64,000 nt of DNA. Source: Fibrobacter succinogenes. Its GTDB lineage: Bacteria; Fibrobacterota; Fibrobacteria; Fibrobacterales; Fibrobacteraceae. The stretch is taken from the NCBI GenBank assembly GCA_902776765.1, contig CACYRP010000029.1:1-64000 (forward strand), written 5' to 3'. Below the pieces are notes generated by a model, which ran no database searches, was not told the origin of the DNA, and saw only the letters and a program-made list of their open reading frames with translations. The position numbers were made by a program, and so were the translations under genes. Numbering within the stretch: position 1 is the first letter of the stretch; each line of letters begins with the position of its first letter. This document shows positions 33,894 through 42,691 of this stretch, piece after piece.

Positions 33894-35639
33894 ATGCAAA
33901 TAAAAAAACTTTTTATAGACAATTATCTTTGTCTTTATAATTTTAATATCAGATTTAATACTGTTAATGGTGGTAGTTCGACAATCCTTATTGGTGAAAA
34001 TGGATCAGGAAAGTCTACTTTCATCAGGGCTTTAATAAATATAATGATGTCGTTTGATTCTGCGTCAATAGCGGAAAATATTGAATATGATTATAAAGTA
34101 GAATATGAATACGCTCAAAAAAATATACGAATAGAAAAAGAAGGTCGACTGCATAATGTTGATGTAGATGATCAGTTGTTTTCAGGTTCTATAAGGACTA
34201 TAAAACAAAAACTTATTGAAAATAATATTCGTCTTTTTCCGCAAAGAATAATTTCATTTTATTCGGGAAGTAATAAAACATTTTATGAAGAGATAAAGAA
34301 AAATGACATTCAGTATGTGAAAAAATGTAGACAAATTATTGTCGATTATTTTCAAAAAGGTCGTAAAGGTAAGGAAATATTAAAAGACAATTTACCAAAA
34401 AGAAAATACATCTATTGTGATGAATCATTTGTTCCCATTTATTTATGTGCTATTCTGGCAGGACCGGATTCATATGAAAAACAAAGACTTCGAGAACAAT
34501 GTAAACTATCAAAAATTGATAGAATTGTTGCTTCATTGAATGTTGAGTTTTTTGATTCTATTGTTGGCGAACTTCGTGATTATGAATTAGATCGAATTGA
34601 AAAAGAATGGAAAAATCGTGAACAAGAATGGCATCGTGATGAATATGAAATGGTGCATCACGGATATGATCGTAATCCCAATGAACTTGAGTGGGGACGT
34701 AAGGCGTATAAAAGGGAATTCCGAGAGTATAAAAAAAGACGTATTGAATATCAAATGCGCTATTTTAAAGATGTGCTGATATCATTTATAGAATATCTTG
34801 AAAATAAACTTGTCCCTGCATTTGAAAATTGTGTTATTACGCCCAAAAACAGTAAAGAAGTTTTTGTTGAAATTTATAATATCGAAGGTTCTGGTATAGA
34901 ATCGAATTTACTATTGGATGTTTTTGATAAAATAAAAATTCTTTATAGAGCGGAATATCAGGTGTATGTTTATATTGAAAATAAAAAAGACCCTGTTAAG
35001 GATTCTAATTTGAGTGAAGGCCAAAGGCAGTTAATAAAAATATTGGGAATGTTAGGTGTATGTAAAAAAGAAGACTGTCTTGTTTTGATGGATGAACCAG
35101 ATGCATTCATGAATCCTCGCTGGGGATATAATATAAAAGAAAAAATAGATAGAATCTTGAAACAATCAATTAATACACAAGCAATAATAACAACACAGAA
35201 TCCATTGTTAATAAATGGAGTTTCAAAGGATTATATCCGGATTTTTGAGTACATTGATGGATCTACAAAAGTCAGATATCCAGACACAAATACTGAGGGA
35301 ATGGGGATAGACGGCTTGCTGCAAAGTGAATATTATGGATTGCGAACATCGTACGATAAAAATACTACGGATGACTTATTAAAAAGGCAAAAATTATATG
35401 AGAAATTAATTAATAACGAAATAAGTGAAGACGAAAAACAAAAATTACGAGACCTTACAAAAAGAATGGCTTCCCTGCCTATTTTTTCAACAACAATTGA
35501 TTTTTTGTATAATGATTTTATTAGAGAATTTAGGAAAACAAAATATTATACAAAAGAGTATTTGTCCCAAGAAGAGATGCAAAAAAAGAGCGATGATATA
35601 AAAAAATTAATTGAACGTTTGTATGAGGAGCGTACATGA
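33894..35639 (+). CDS. Restriction-associated ABC-type ATPase, PtuA (Septu)-like
   Basis: A 581-aa SMC/ABC-like ATPase. Walker A is GENGSGKST (residues 36-44), the signature is LSEGQRQLI, and Walker B is CLVLMDEPDAFMNPRW, followed by IITTQNP where many ABC proteins have a histidine. The centre (about 230-310) is highly charged and helical, probably a coiled coil (LDRIEKEWKNREQEW, REYKKRRIEY). It is followed, with a 4-bp overlap, by an HNH nuclease gene, the gene pair that defines Septu (PtuA-PtuB). It lies 6 bp after hsdS. The ATPase may sense phage or Hsd disruption and license the nuclease; that is inference. Confidence 0.8.
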   Translation: MQIKKLFIDNYLCLYNFNIRFNTVNGGSSTILIGENGSGKSTFIRALINIMMSFDSASIAENIEYDYKVEYEYAQKNIRIEKEGRLHNVDVDDQLFSGSIRTIKQKLIENNIRLFPQRIISFYSGSNKTFYEEIKKNDIQYVKKCRQIIVDYFQKGRKGKEILKDNLPKRKYIYCDESFVPIYLCAILAGPDSYEKQRLREQCKLSKIDRIVASLNVEFFDSIVGELRDYELDRIEKEWKNREQEWHRDEYEMVHHGYDRNPNELEWGRKAYKREFREYKKRRIEYQMRYFKDVLISFIEYLENKLVPAFENCVITPKNSKEVFVEIYNIEGSGIESNLLLDVFDKIKILYRAEYQVYVYIENKKDPVKDSNLSEGQRQLIKILGMLGVCKKEDCLVLMDEPDAFMNPRWGYNIKEKIDRILKQSINTQAIITTQNPLLINGVSKDYIRIFEYIDGSTKVRYPDTNTEGMGIDGLLQSEYYGLRTSYDKNTTDDLLKRQKLYEKLINNEISEDEKQKLRDLTKRMASLPIFSTTIDFLYNDFIREFRKTKYYTKEYLSQEEMQKKSDDIKKLIERLYEERT

Positions 35640-36373
35640 GATACATAGATTTACCAAGTCTTTTAAATAAACGCGCTTCATGGGGCAATAGTAGTGATTT
35701 ATGGGAAAATAAAGTATTAAAAGAGGATTTTCGACAACATAGTCATTGTAAATGTTGGTACACAGAAGTGACCATGCGAGGTTCAGACACACCTATAGAC
35801 CATAGAAGGCCCAAAGCAGAGATAAAGCAATACAAACATTATAATTTCAACAAGCCATTAAAAGCAACAGGATATCATTGGCTTGCTAATGATCCGAGTA
35901 ATTATCGTTTATGCTGTACATATGCGAACCGAAAGACAGGCGATGGCGGGAAAAGTTGTTTTTTCCCATTGTCGAATACAAGCGACTATTTAACTGCTAA
36001 CGGAACAGAAACTGAAACGCCTTTATTACTTGACCCATGCAATAAAGACGATGTGAAATTAATTTCGTTTCTTCGAGCAAATATTGTGCCCGCAACTACA
36101 GAGCCTACTGAACAGGAACGAGTTAAGGTTTCTTCCGATATATATAATATGAATGATTTTCATATAAAAATGGGTCGCCAAAAAATATGGGATGAGGTGG
36201 AAAGAATTATTGATATGTATTGCTCAGGATATATGAATCAATATGCTTGTGTTGAACTGTTAAAAGATAAAATAAAGCGAGATGCTGAGTTTTCCGCATG
36301 TGCAATAGCGTGTGTCAACTCCTTAGCTCCAAAGGAAATCACAGATCAGCTGGGGTCATTATTAGATTTGTAA
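35636..36373 (+). CDS. HNH endonuclease, PtuB-like (TIGR02646 type)
   Basis: A 245-aa protein. A zinc-type pair (C38, C40), the catalytic DHRRPKAE (D55, H56), GYHWLANDPSNYRLCCTYANRK (C93, C94, N98) and FFPL form the HNH layout of TIGR02646/PtuB nucleases (usual form C..C, HfrPK, YWWLa, C..CN..K). It would cut DNA when activated by the PtuA-like partner. The ATG overlaps the ATPase stop (ATGA) and GAGGAG is its ribosome site, so the two are made together. Confidence 0.78.
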   Translation: MRYIDLPSLLNKRASWGNSSDLWENKVLKEDFRQHSHCKCWYTEVTMRGSDTPIDHRRPKAEIKQYKHYNFNKPLKATGYHWLANDPSNYRLCCTYANRKTGDGGKSCFFPLSNTSDYLTANGTETETPLLLDPCNKDDVKLISFLRANIVPATTEPTEQERVKVSSDIYNMNDFHIKMGRQKIWDEVERIIDMYCSGYMNQYACVELLKDKIKRDAEFSACAIACVNSLAPKEITDQLGSLLDL

Positions 36374-36404
36374 TCTGTCATATCGCTTATAGAAGGAATA
36401 GCGC

Positions 36405-37508
36405 ATGATTATAGAATGGTTAGAAAAGGAGTTGCATGAACATATTATTTGCGCTGAAGAAATCTATGTAGCGTCAGGATTAATTAGCAAAGATGGCGCT
36501 CAAAAACTAATAGTTGATTTAAAAGAGAATGAAGTAGCTAAGTGGGAAGATGTTCATATAATTGTTGGCATTGATATGCCAACTCCTGCGTAAGCTTTGA
36601 AAACATTAAAAAAATTAGGTGACGATTTTCATGCGGATGTAAAATATTATGCCAAGAAGGAGAATTTTTTTCATCCTAAGGTGTATCTATTTCGATATTC
36701 AAAAAAATATGTAGCATATGTAGGTTCAGCGAATTACACTAGTGCAGGGTTAGGAAAAAATATTGAATTAACATCAAAAATAACCAATCAAAATGATTGC
36801 AAAAAAATTCATAAATGGTTTTGCAAAATCAGTAATGTTTCCAGGCAAATAACAGAATCTATGTTAAATCGTTATGCTGATTTGAGAAAAAAGAAACCGC
36901 AACTGGAAAATATGGATGAATTTAAAAAAACAGAAATTGTACATATTTCAAGCGAAATAATGGATCTCTTAAAAGAATGTAGGCAAAATCATGATTTATA
37001 TCTAAAATTTTGTGAAGAAAGAGATAATGGTATCGTGAAACTCAAAGGATGCATTGATATAAAAAATAATTTCAGGAATTTTAATGTAAAGGAATTCTGT
37101 CAAGAAGGAGCTTTGGGCTGGATTATCCCGATAAACATTCCTGGCTTGGTGCGTGAAAAAGAAAGTGGTAAATTGACAAAGCTTTGTTCGATGTTGAATA
37201 ATGAAAGAATGAGTTTGGCAGAACGTGTTGATCTAGCTATGAACGATTCAAAATACAAAGTTGAACGAGCTGGGATAAATGTCGTTAGCAAAATACTGAC
37301 GGTTTTATATCCCCGTAAATGCTTTTTATGGAATACAGAATCAATAAAGTTATTTAATGAATTAGGGAACGCCCTTCCGAGAGGATTGTCTATTGGCAAG
37401 AAATATGAGTATTATTGCGATTATTATTCGAAAATAATCAATAATCTGGATATAAAGAATTTTGCGGTTTTGGATAGGATGCTGTATTATTTGGATAAAG
37501 GCGAGTGA
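36405..37508 (+). pseudogene. PLD-family (single HKD) nuclease gene interrupted by one TAA
   Basis: The reading frame runs from ATG 36405 (ribosome site GAAGGA) to 37508 with a single in-frame TAA at 36591-36593, after ...VGIDMPTPA. The downstream part continues in the same frame (ALKTLKKLGDDFHADVKYY...) with HPKVYLFRYSKKYVAYVGSANYT, the one-HKD motif of PLD-type restriction nucleases, then about 190 residues of unrecognised sequence. Without the stop it would be 367 aa. A GAA-to-TAA change explains it. The TTG at 36597 could restart translation, so a split but active protein is not excluded. It is the last gene of the hsd operon. Confidence 0.75.
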
Positions 37509-37567
37509 TTCCAAGTTTGCGAAAGCCCGTTTTTTTTCAAATTTCCCTAAAAAACGACAAAAATCCG

Positions 37568-37598
37568 ACATCTTCCGTCAAATCTGACGGAAGATGTT
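37568..37598. terminator. Perfect 13-bp inverted repeat between two defence modules
   Basis: ACATCTTCCGTCA (37568-37580) is the exact reverse complement of TGACGGAAGATGT (37585-37597), with a 4-base loop. The bases that follow are moderately T-rich (TTGCTTTTG), so it may end the hsd operon or be an operator for the ATPase gene at 37662. Confidence 0.5.
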
Positions 37599-37661
37599 GC
37601 TTTTGTGGCAAAATTATGCTATATTATTCCTGAGCTTTGACAATTTTGACGGAGTTTTCAC

Positions 37662-38801
37662 ATGCTTTTAGAATTTGGCGCCCGTAATTTTTTCTCGTTT
37701 AAAGAGGGTTTTGATTTTTCTCTTGAGCTGAATGGCAATTGCCCAGAAAACATTTCGAAGGGAAAAAAGGTGGCCAACATTATGTGTCTGAAAGGGGCTA
37801 ATGCTTCAGGAAAGACAAATACACTAAGAGCGATGGCTTTTATAAAATATCTATGCACGGAATCATATAACAATGATCCCAAGATGGATATTCCGTTTGA
37901 AAAATTTTTTGACAGCACTGAAAATACAGATCTTTTTTGCAGGTTCGCTATTGGCGATAAAATCTATTTGTATGAAGTCTCTCTAAGTAAAAACGAAATC
38001 CTTTCCGAGGAGCTCTCGTTTGATGATACGGAAAAATTTATTTTCAAGCGACAAAATGATACACTTACCTATGTTGCAGATGACTTTAAAGAACTTGAGC
38101 AAGTAAGAATTAGAAGTAAAGTTTCTGTGATAAATTCGGCAAGACAGGGCGAATTCAATTCGTTAAATGATATATTCACATTTTTCGAAAACGTCATCAC
38201 AAATGTAACCGAGTATGGATTAAGCAATTTCCATCTGGATCAATCATTGATATGCGAAAATTATCGAAACAAACAAGATCGTTTTGCTAAAGTAAAAGAA
38301 CTGTTGTTTAATGCAGACACAGGTATTGTTGATGTAAGGATTGCAAGATCTTTATCCCCCAAAGGTGATATTCAATTTTATCCCGTTTTTTATCACGAAT
38401 ATAATGAAAAGAAATATCCGGTACCTATTTGGTATGAATCTAGTGGAACAAGAAAATTATTCTATGATTTAGCACTTTATTATATGGCATTGGACAATGG
38501 CGGAGTTCTTTTGCTGGACGAATTCGATATCAATTTACATCCAGACATTCTGCCAATGCTAATCAATCTGTTTGATTCCGCTGAAGAAAACCCGCATAAT
38601 GCCCAAATGATTTTCTCTACTCATGACACGGCTATTATGGACCATTTAGGCAAGTACCGCACTTATTTGGTCAATAAGAAAAATAACGAAAGTTATGGAT
38701 ATAGGCTTGATGAAATTCCTGGCGACATTCTCAGAAACGATAGACCTGTTTCAACACCCTACCGAAATGGTAAAATCGGAGGAGTGCCTAAAATCGTATG
38801 A
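37662..38801 (+). CDS. AAA/ABC-type ATPase of the COG1106 defence-associated group
   Basis: A 379-aa ATPase. Start MLLEFGARNFFSFKEGFDFSLE, Walker A GANASGKT, Walker B GGVLLLDEFDINLHP and MIFSTHDTAIMD follow the plan of COG1106 ATPases seen in abortive-infection and restriction-linked systems. It lies downstream of the hairpin that ends the hsd operon and has its own ribosome site (ACGGAG). The next gene overlaps it by 4 bp, indicating a two-protein module. Confidence 0.8.
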   Translation: MLLEFGARNFFSFKEGFDFSLELNGNCPENISKGKKVANIMCLKGANASGKTNTLRAMAFIKYLCTESYNNDPKMDIPFEKFFDSTENTDLFCRFAIGDKIYLYEVSLSKNEILSEELSFDDTEKFIFKRQNDTLTYVADDFKELEQVRIRSKVSVINSARQGEFNSLNDIFTFFENVITNVTEYGLSNFHLDQSLICENYRNKQDRFAKVKELLFNADTGIVDVRIARSLSPKGDIQFYPVFYHEYNEKKYPVPIWYESSGTRKLFYDLALYYMALDNGGVLLLDEFDINLHPDILPMLINLFDSAEENPHNAQMIFSTHDTAIMDHLGKYRTYLVNKKNNESYGYRLDEIPGDILRNDRPVSTPYRNGKIGGVPKIV

Positions 38802-39289
38802 AGAACAGAGCAAAGTACAGGAATTCTCAAGCTGAGGAATTTAAAAAAAATTTCCCAGAATGCATTGTTGAAAAAACGACAATTGCATCGTTTGTGAAAT
38901 TCAATTTTGATTTTCTAGATGTTAATCAAACAGATGCTGGTTTTGACAGTTTAGAAAGCTTAGATGACAAAAATCGCCTGATGTTATTGGAAAAGATTAA
39001 AGAATTTTCTGGTGGTACTAGATTCGATTGGGAATCAGACAAAAGGCTCGTTATTTACGAAAACATTCCCAAGGGTTCAAAGGCAAAGCACCCTAAACAT
39101 GTACCTAGCGATGTCAGTTGGGCGCGTTTTAGGCTAGAAGGTGGGTTTAGATTAATTGGATTTTTTATTCCAAATTGTCTAGACAAAAAGTCGTATAAAC
39201 TTAGCGGTCGCGAATACCTATTTGACCGTAATACGTTTTACGTGGTTTTCTTGGATCCAAATCACAATTTCTATCCCTGCAAAAATTAA
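38798..39289 (+). CDS. Partner protein of the COG1106-type ATPase, unknown fold
   Basis: A 163-aa basic protein, translationally coupled to the ATPase (ATGA). The C-terminal half is the best-defined part: DVSWARFRLEGGFRLIGFFIPNC...FDRNTFYVVFLDPNHNFYPC, a beta-rich segment with several aromatic residues. I do not recognise the family; it is too short and lacks the TOPRIM pattern expected for RloB. Its position suggests the effector or the antitoxin of a two-gene module. Confidence 0.65.
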   Translation: MKNRAKYRNSQAEEFKKNFPECIVEKTTIASFVKFNFDFLDVNQTDAGFDSLESLDDKNRLMLLEKIKEFSGGTRFDWESDKRLVIYENIPKGSKAKHPKHVPSDVSWARFRLEGGFRLIGFFIPNCLDKKSYKLSGREYLFDRNTFYVVFLDPNHNFYPCKN

Positions 39290-39292
39290 AGT

Positions 39293-40036
39293 CTATTCCA
39301 GTTTTTCAAAATTAATTTTATAGGCAGTTTTATCTAGACTTGCCTGATACATTTCTGGCTTAATGCCGGATTCAATAATTTGCTTAATCCACAAATCTCT
39401 TTTATCTGGATTGAATTTCGCTCCAAAATAAACAGATTGGATTATTTCTTTAGGGAATTGCGTTAATCCTGGTTTATAGATCGCTCGCCATTCCTTTTCA
39501 TATTCCCATTGTCTAAATTTAGTGAAATACCATTTGTCCACTATCATTTTTGTTTGCTTCACCAAATTAAACTCTTTAAGATATTCAACTCTAGGATAGT
39601 TTTCATCGTATCGTACAGCTTGTAACAAGCTATCAAAATCTGAGGATGTAATCTGTTTACACAAAATTTGTGGATCAACGCCGATTACAATTCCCTTGTG
39701 TGAATTTGCATAATGGCTCCACATAAGAATATCGTTATTTATTTCGCTAAAACACAGAACTCCTGTTTCTCTTTCAACGGATTCCTTTAATTGAATCATT
39801 TTTGGATCAAGATTTATTCGAATGTTTTTGCTCCATGTTTCGTCTTCGTGGCATTCTTCTTCAGTGAATTTTCCTTCAAAAGGGTCGTTGAATTCGCTTA
39901 TTAAAGAAAAATGAAAGAACCTTGTCGTTAATGTTCCAAGTGCATAAGGCTATTCTGGCATGTACCTATATAAAGTTTTAGGAAGGCTTGCCACATCAAT
40001 ATTAAAAATTCGAAATGCCTTTGCATCGTATTTCAT
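39293..40036 (-). pseudogene. DUF2971 protein gene interrupted by one TAG
   Basis: From the ATG at 40036 the frame reads MKYDAKAFRIFNIDVASLPK, then TLYRYMPE, an in-frame TAG (39952-39950), and continues PYALGTLTTRFFHFSLISEFNDPFEG to the normal end at 39293. The downstream part has the DUF2971 marks NDPFE and GVLCFSEINNDILMWSHYANSHKGIVIGVD. Intact length would be 247 aa. A CAG-to-TAG change explains the break; an internal ATG at 39799 could give a 168-aa fragment. DUF2971 genes are frequent in defence islands; the role is unknown. It is convergent with the ATPase module (3 bp apart). Confidence 0.78.
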
Positions 40037-40155
40037 ATTTTACTCGTATAAGGGATTTTAAAAAGCTAATGGGATGATAGTTACTTATTATTTTTAGGAC
40101 GGATTTAAAGTATACAAAAATATCTGACTTGCGATGATTTTTTTAAATTCTCCCT

Positions 40156-40791
40156 ATGCGCATCCCATTCCACACCTCTTTCACTATCGCCGCTCTTTCT
40201 TTCTTCCTCTCGGCTTGTTCCGAGTCTTTTACGGATTCGCGTGACGGACAGAGTTATAATATCGTGAAGATTGGCAATCTCACGTGGATGGCAGATAACT
40301 TGAATTATGCAACGGAGGCGAGTGCTTGTCCGGATGGGGACTCGCGAAACTGCAAACGGTTGGGTCGTCTTTATACGTGGGCAGAGGCGAAAGCAGTTTG
40401 CCCTGATGGATGGCGCCTCCCGACGAAAGCGGACTTTGCGCAGCTCCTCGCGCAGCCCGACGCTGGCGCTCCCGACGCGGTCTCGAATAAAGTTGGCGCG
40501 GCTTTAAAAGCGAAGGATGGTTGGTTCAAGAAAGGGAATGGCATGGATGAAATTGGATTCAACGCGCTCCCGGCGGGCTATCGCGGCGCAATCTCGAAAG
40601 CGGATGACGGTGCAATTGTTGGTGGCAAGTTCGATGGCATCGGCGGTTACGCGTATTTCTGGAGTGCAACCGAAGATTCTGAGAATCGCGAATCAAACGC
40701 TTATTACTTATTTCTCTCTTTCAACTGTAAAGCCGCAAGCATAAACGCTTTCGCGAAAGACGATTATCGTTCCGTGCGGTGCGTGCGTTAA
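40156..40791 (+). CDS. FISUMP-domain lipoprotein
   Basis: A 211-aa protein with a lipoprotein signal (lipobox LSAC, Cys about residue 21) and a FISUMP domain (F. succinogenes major paralogous domain, TIGR02145): DGQSYNIVKIGNLTWMADNLNYAT, YTWAEAKAVCPDGWRLPTKADF, GFNALPAGYRG and YFWSATEDS...SVRCVR. The family is greatly expanded in Fibrobacter and has an uncharacterised surface role. It restores the host-like composition after the defence island. Confidence 0.92.
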   Translation: MRIPFHTSFTIAALSFFLSACSESFTDSRDGQSYNIVKIGNLTWMADNLNYATEASACPDGDSRNCKRLGRLYTWAEAKAVCPDGWRLPTKADFAQLLAQPDAGAPDAVSNKVGAALKAKDGWFKKGNGMDEIGFNALPAGYRGAISKADDGAIVGGKFDGIGGYAYFWSATEDSENRESNAYYLFLSFNCKAASINAFAKDDYRSVRCVR

Positions 40792-40835
40792 GGCCCATAT
40801 ATTCGTCTAATTAATTTACTTTATCTGTGCTTCAC

Positions 40836-41020
40836 GCATTTTAATTAAACTTGACAACGCAGTTCTAATTAAACTTTGCAGCGGTCCCAATTAATTCTCG
40901 AGGCATTTACTCTTGCGGTCGCAACCCTAATTAAACTTGCCGCAGTTCCAATTACACAAACAGTTCCACTTACGCGCGCAGTCCCCATTAAATTTGGCGC
41001 AATTCTAATCACAATCTCCC
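40836..41020. repeat. Degenerate tandem repeats around GCAGTTCYAATTAAACTTG
   Basis: At least six imperfect units of about 30 bp, each with TYCYAATTA and CAGT/CGGT or CGCAA elements (for example near 40860, 40883, 40925, 40943, 40968, 41000). The 280-bp gap between the FISUMP gene and dnaN has no coding frame. Confidence 0.6.
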
Positions 41021-41024
41021 TAAA

Positions 41025-41050
41025 CAAAAAAGGCTCTCTCTCGAGAGCCC
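41025..41050 (-). terminator. Terminator of dnaN
   Basis: On the minus strand, GGCTCTC (41049-41043) pairs with GAGAGCC (41038-41032), followed by a seven-base T run (41031-41025). Confidence 0.85.
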
Positions 41051-41071
41051 TTAAATTTGTCCGAACTTCGG

Positions 41072-42193
41072 TTAGTTGTCCGTGAGGTGCGTCGGCATCA
41101 ACAGGAACGAAAAGTTCATGTTCTCGCCAACCGGTTCGATGATGCAAGCGCCAAGCGGGTTGTTCATCTTCATGATGACTTCTTCGCTCTTGCACATGCC
41201 AAGGATTTCTGCGAGGAACTGGCCGTTAAAGCCAATGCAGAAGCTGCCTTCGCCGTTGTGCGTGATAGCGAGTGCTTCGCGAGAATCGCCGCCGACATCC
41301 GGGTCCGTGGCGCTGAGTTCGAGGATGTTGCCGTCGAACTGCAAGCGGATCTTGCGGGTGCGTGCGTTAGCCATAGAAATCACGCTGCGGATCTTGTTCT
41401 GGAATTCCGTAGTGTTGGCCTGTGCGGTGCGTTCGAACTGCGTCGGGATCACGGAACGGTAGCTCGGATACGGTCCTTCGTACAGCTTGGAAATCACTTG
41501 GATAGAACCGGTGTTAAAGAGGATGTGCGTTGCGGATGCACGGACTTCAACGGTGGAATCGCCCTTGGCCATGTGCAGAATGTGCTGCAAAGCCTTGTGC
41601 GGGATGATGACGCCGTTCGAAAGTTCTGCGCCTTCCTGGTCAATTGCTGCGCGGCCCAAGCGGTGACCGTCGGTTGCGACCATGGAAATCTTGCCGTCCT
41701 TAGCTTCGAGGAACACGCCGTTCAAGCTCAAGCGGGTGGAATCGGTAGAGGTTGCAAACAATGTCTTTTCAGCGAGGAATGCGAGTTCGCTTGCAGCGAT
41801 GTTGAGCGTTTCGCCATTTTCAATTTCCGGGAACGGCGGGAAGTCGTTTGCGTCAAAGCCAATGATGCTTGCTTTACCGCGTTCGCTCCACTGGATCTTG
41901 ACCAAGTAATCCTGGGCGTCAAAAGTAATGTTCGTGATGCTCGGGTCCACGAGGCTCTTCACCTGATCGAACAACTTGCGTGCGTTGATGACGACTGCGC
42001 CATCACGTTCGCCCTGAACTTCCACCTTGACCCTGATACCGAGGTCGAGGTCTGTGGCGCTCACTTCGAGGAAATTGCCTTCGAGGCGGAGCGAAAAGTT
42101 GTTGAGAATTTGGATGGTGGACTTGTTCGGAACAGCGCTAATTGCTGCCTGCAGGGCTTCCTGCAAAACATTCTTCTGGATAGTGAACTTCAT
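41072..42193 (-). CDS. dnaN: DNA polymerase III beta subunit (sliding clamp)
   Basis: A 373-aa clamp subunit of three similar domains that encircles DNA and tethers the polymerase. The start MKFTIQKNVLQEALQAAISAVPNKSTIQILNNFSLRLEGNFLEVSATDLDLGI and the end NNPLGACIIEPVGENMNFSFLLMPTHL are typical. dnaA and recF are not next to it, unlike the classical origin layout. AGAGG lies upstream, inside the end of the preceding 49-aa small ORF. Confidence 0.96.
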   Translation of the reverse strand: MKFTIQKNVLQEALQAAISAVPNKSTIQILNNFSLRLEGNFLEVSATDLDLGIRVKVEVQGERDGAVVINARKLFDQVKSLVDPSITNITFDAQDYLVKIQWSERGKASIIGFDANDFPPFPEIENGETLNIAASELAFLAEKTLFATSTDSTRLSLNGVFLEAKDGKISMVATDGHRLGRAAIDQEGAELSNGVIIPHKALQHILHMAKGDSTVEVRASATHILFNTGSIQVISKLYEGPYPSYRSVIPTQFERTAQANTTEFQNKIRSVISMANARTRKIRLQFDGNILELSATDPDVGGDSREALAITHNGEGSFCIGFNGQFLAEILGMCKSEEVIMKMNNPLGACIIEPVGENMNFSFLLMPTHLTDN

Positions 42194-42196
42194 TAA

Positions 42197-42346
42197 TTAG
42201 CCTCTTTGGATGATCATTGTTCCTACGAAAAATACAACGACGATGATTGCGAGGGCCACGATAACTCGTTTATCCAGCGCATTTGACTTTTTTGGTACGA
42301 ATTTTTTGACGTTTTGCTTTGCTCTTCTGCGATCGCTGCGACTCAT
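42197..42346 (-). CDS. 49-aa basic single-TM protein coupled to dnaN
   Basis: From the ATG at 42346 the frame reads MSRSDRRRAKQNVKKFVPKK, then SNALDKR, a single TM helix (VIVALAIIVVVFFVGTMII) and QRG. GGAG lies 8 bases upstream, and the TAA ends 3 bp before the dnaN start. The highly basic N-terminus with one TM resembles small inner-membrane proteins. No family is recognised. Confidence 0.65.
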   Translation of the reverse strand: MSRSDRRRAKQNVKKFVPKKSNALDKRVIVALAIIVVVFFVGTMIIQRG

Positions 42347-42406
42347 AGAAAAATCTCCATTGTTTTATATTGAAAAATCTACTATTTTAGAGACAGGTCG
42401 AATGAT

Positions 42407-42691
42407 ATGATAAATGAAAATACTCTAAATAAGCTGAAAAATACGGCTATGGACTGTGCGTCTAACGTACTTTCGCGCGTCGAATTGTCGATGGTAGAGT
42501 CGAAGCTCAAGGCAAAGTACCAATTGCTCGGACAACATGTTTACGAGGCAATTCAGGGAGGTCGTCTCGATTCCATCAAGGATGATCCATCTACGGTCGA
42601 GGCCGTGGGTGCTATTTTCGAAATCAAAAAACAAGTCGCCGAACTCGAACAGAAATTGAACAAATCCGAAGGTTCCAGTGAAAAAGCTTGA
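42407..42691 (+). CDS. Small coiled-coil protein, unknown function
   Basis: A 94-aa helical protein (MINENTLNKLKNTAMDCASN...VELSMVESKLKAKYQLLGQHVYEAIQ... then EIKKQVAELEQKLNKSEGSS). The last third is a coiled coil. Its stop lies within the next gene (14-bp overlap), so it is made with the M23-like protein and may help it at the membrane. AGAGACAGG upstream is a possible ribosome site. Confidence 0.7.
   Translation: MINENTLNKLKNTAMDCASNVLSRVELSMVESKLKAKYQLLGQHVYEAIQGGRLDSIKDDPSTVEAVGAIFEIKKQVAELEQKLNKSEGSSEKA

Noticed and set aside
30000..40036. Integrative element with its own integrase
   Set aside because: No integrase, transposase or clear flanking direct repeat was found; the island is foreign in composition but its means of entry is not visible.
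40836..41020. CRISPR array next to dnaN
   Set aside because: Units are too degenerate, spacing is irregular and no cas gene is in the window. No CRISPR array was seen anywhere else.
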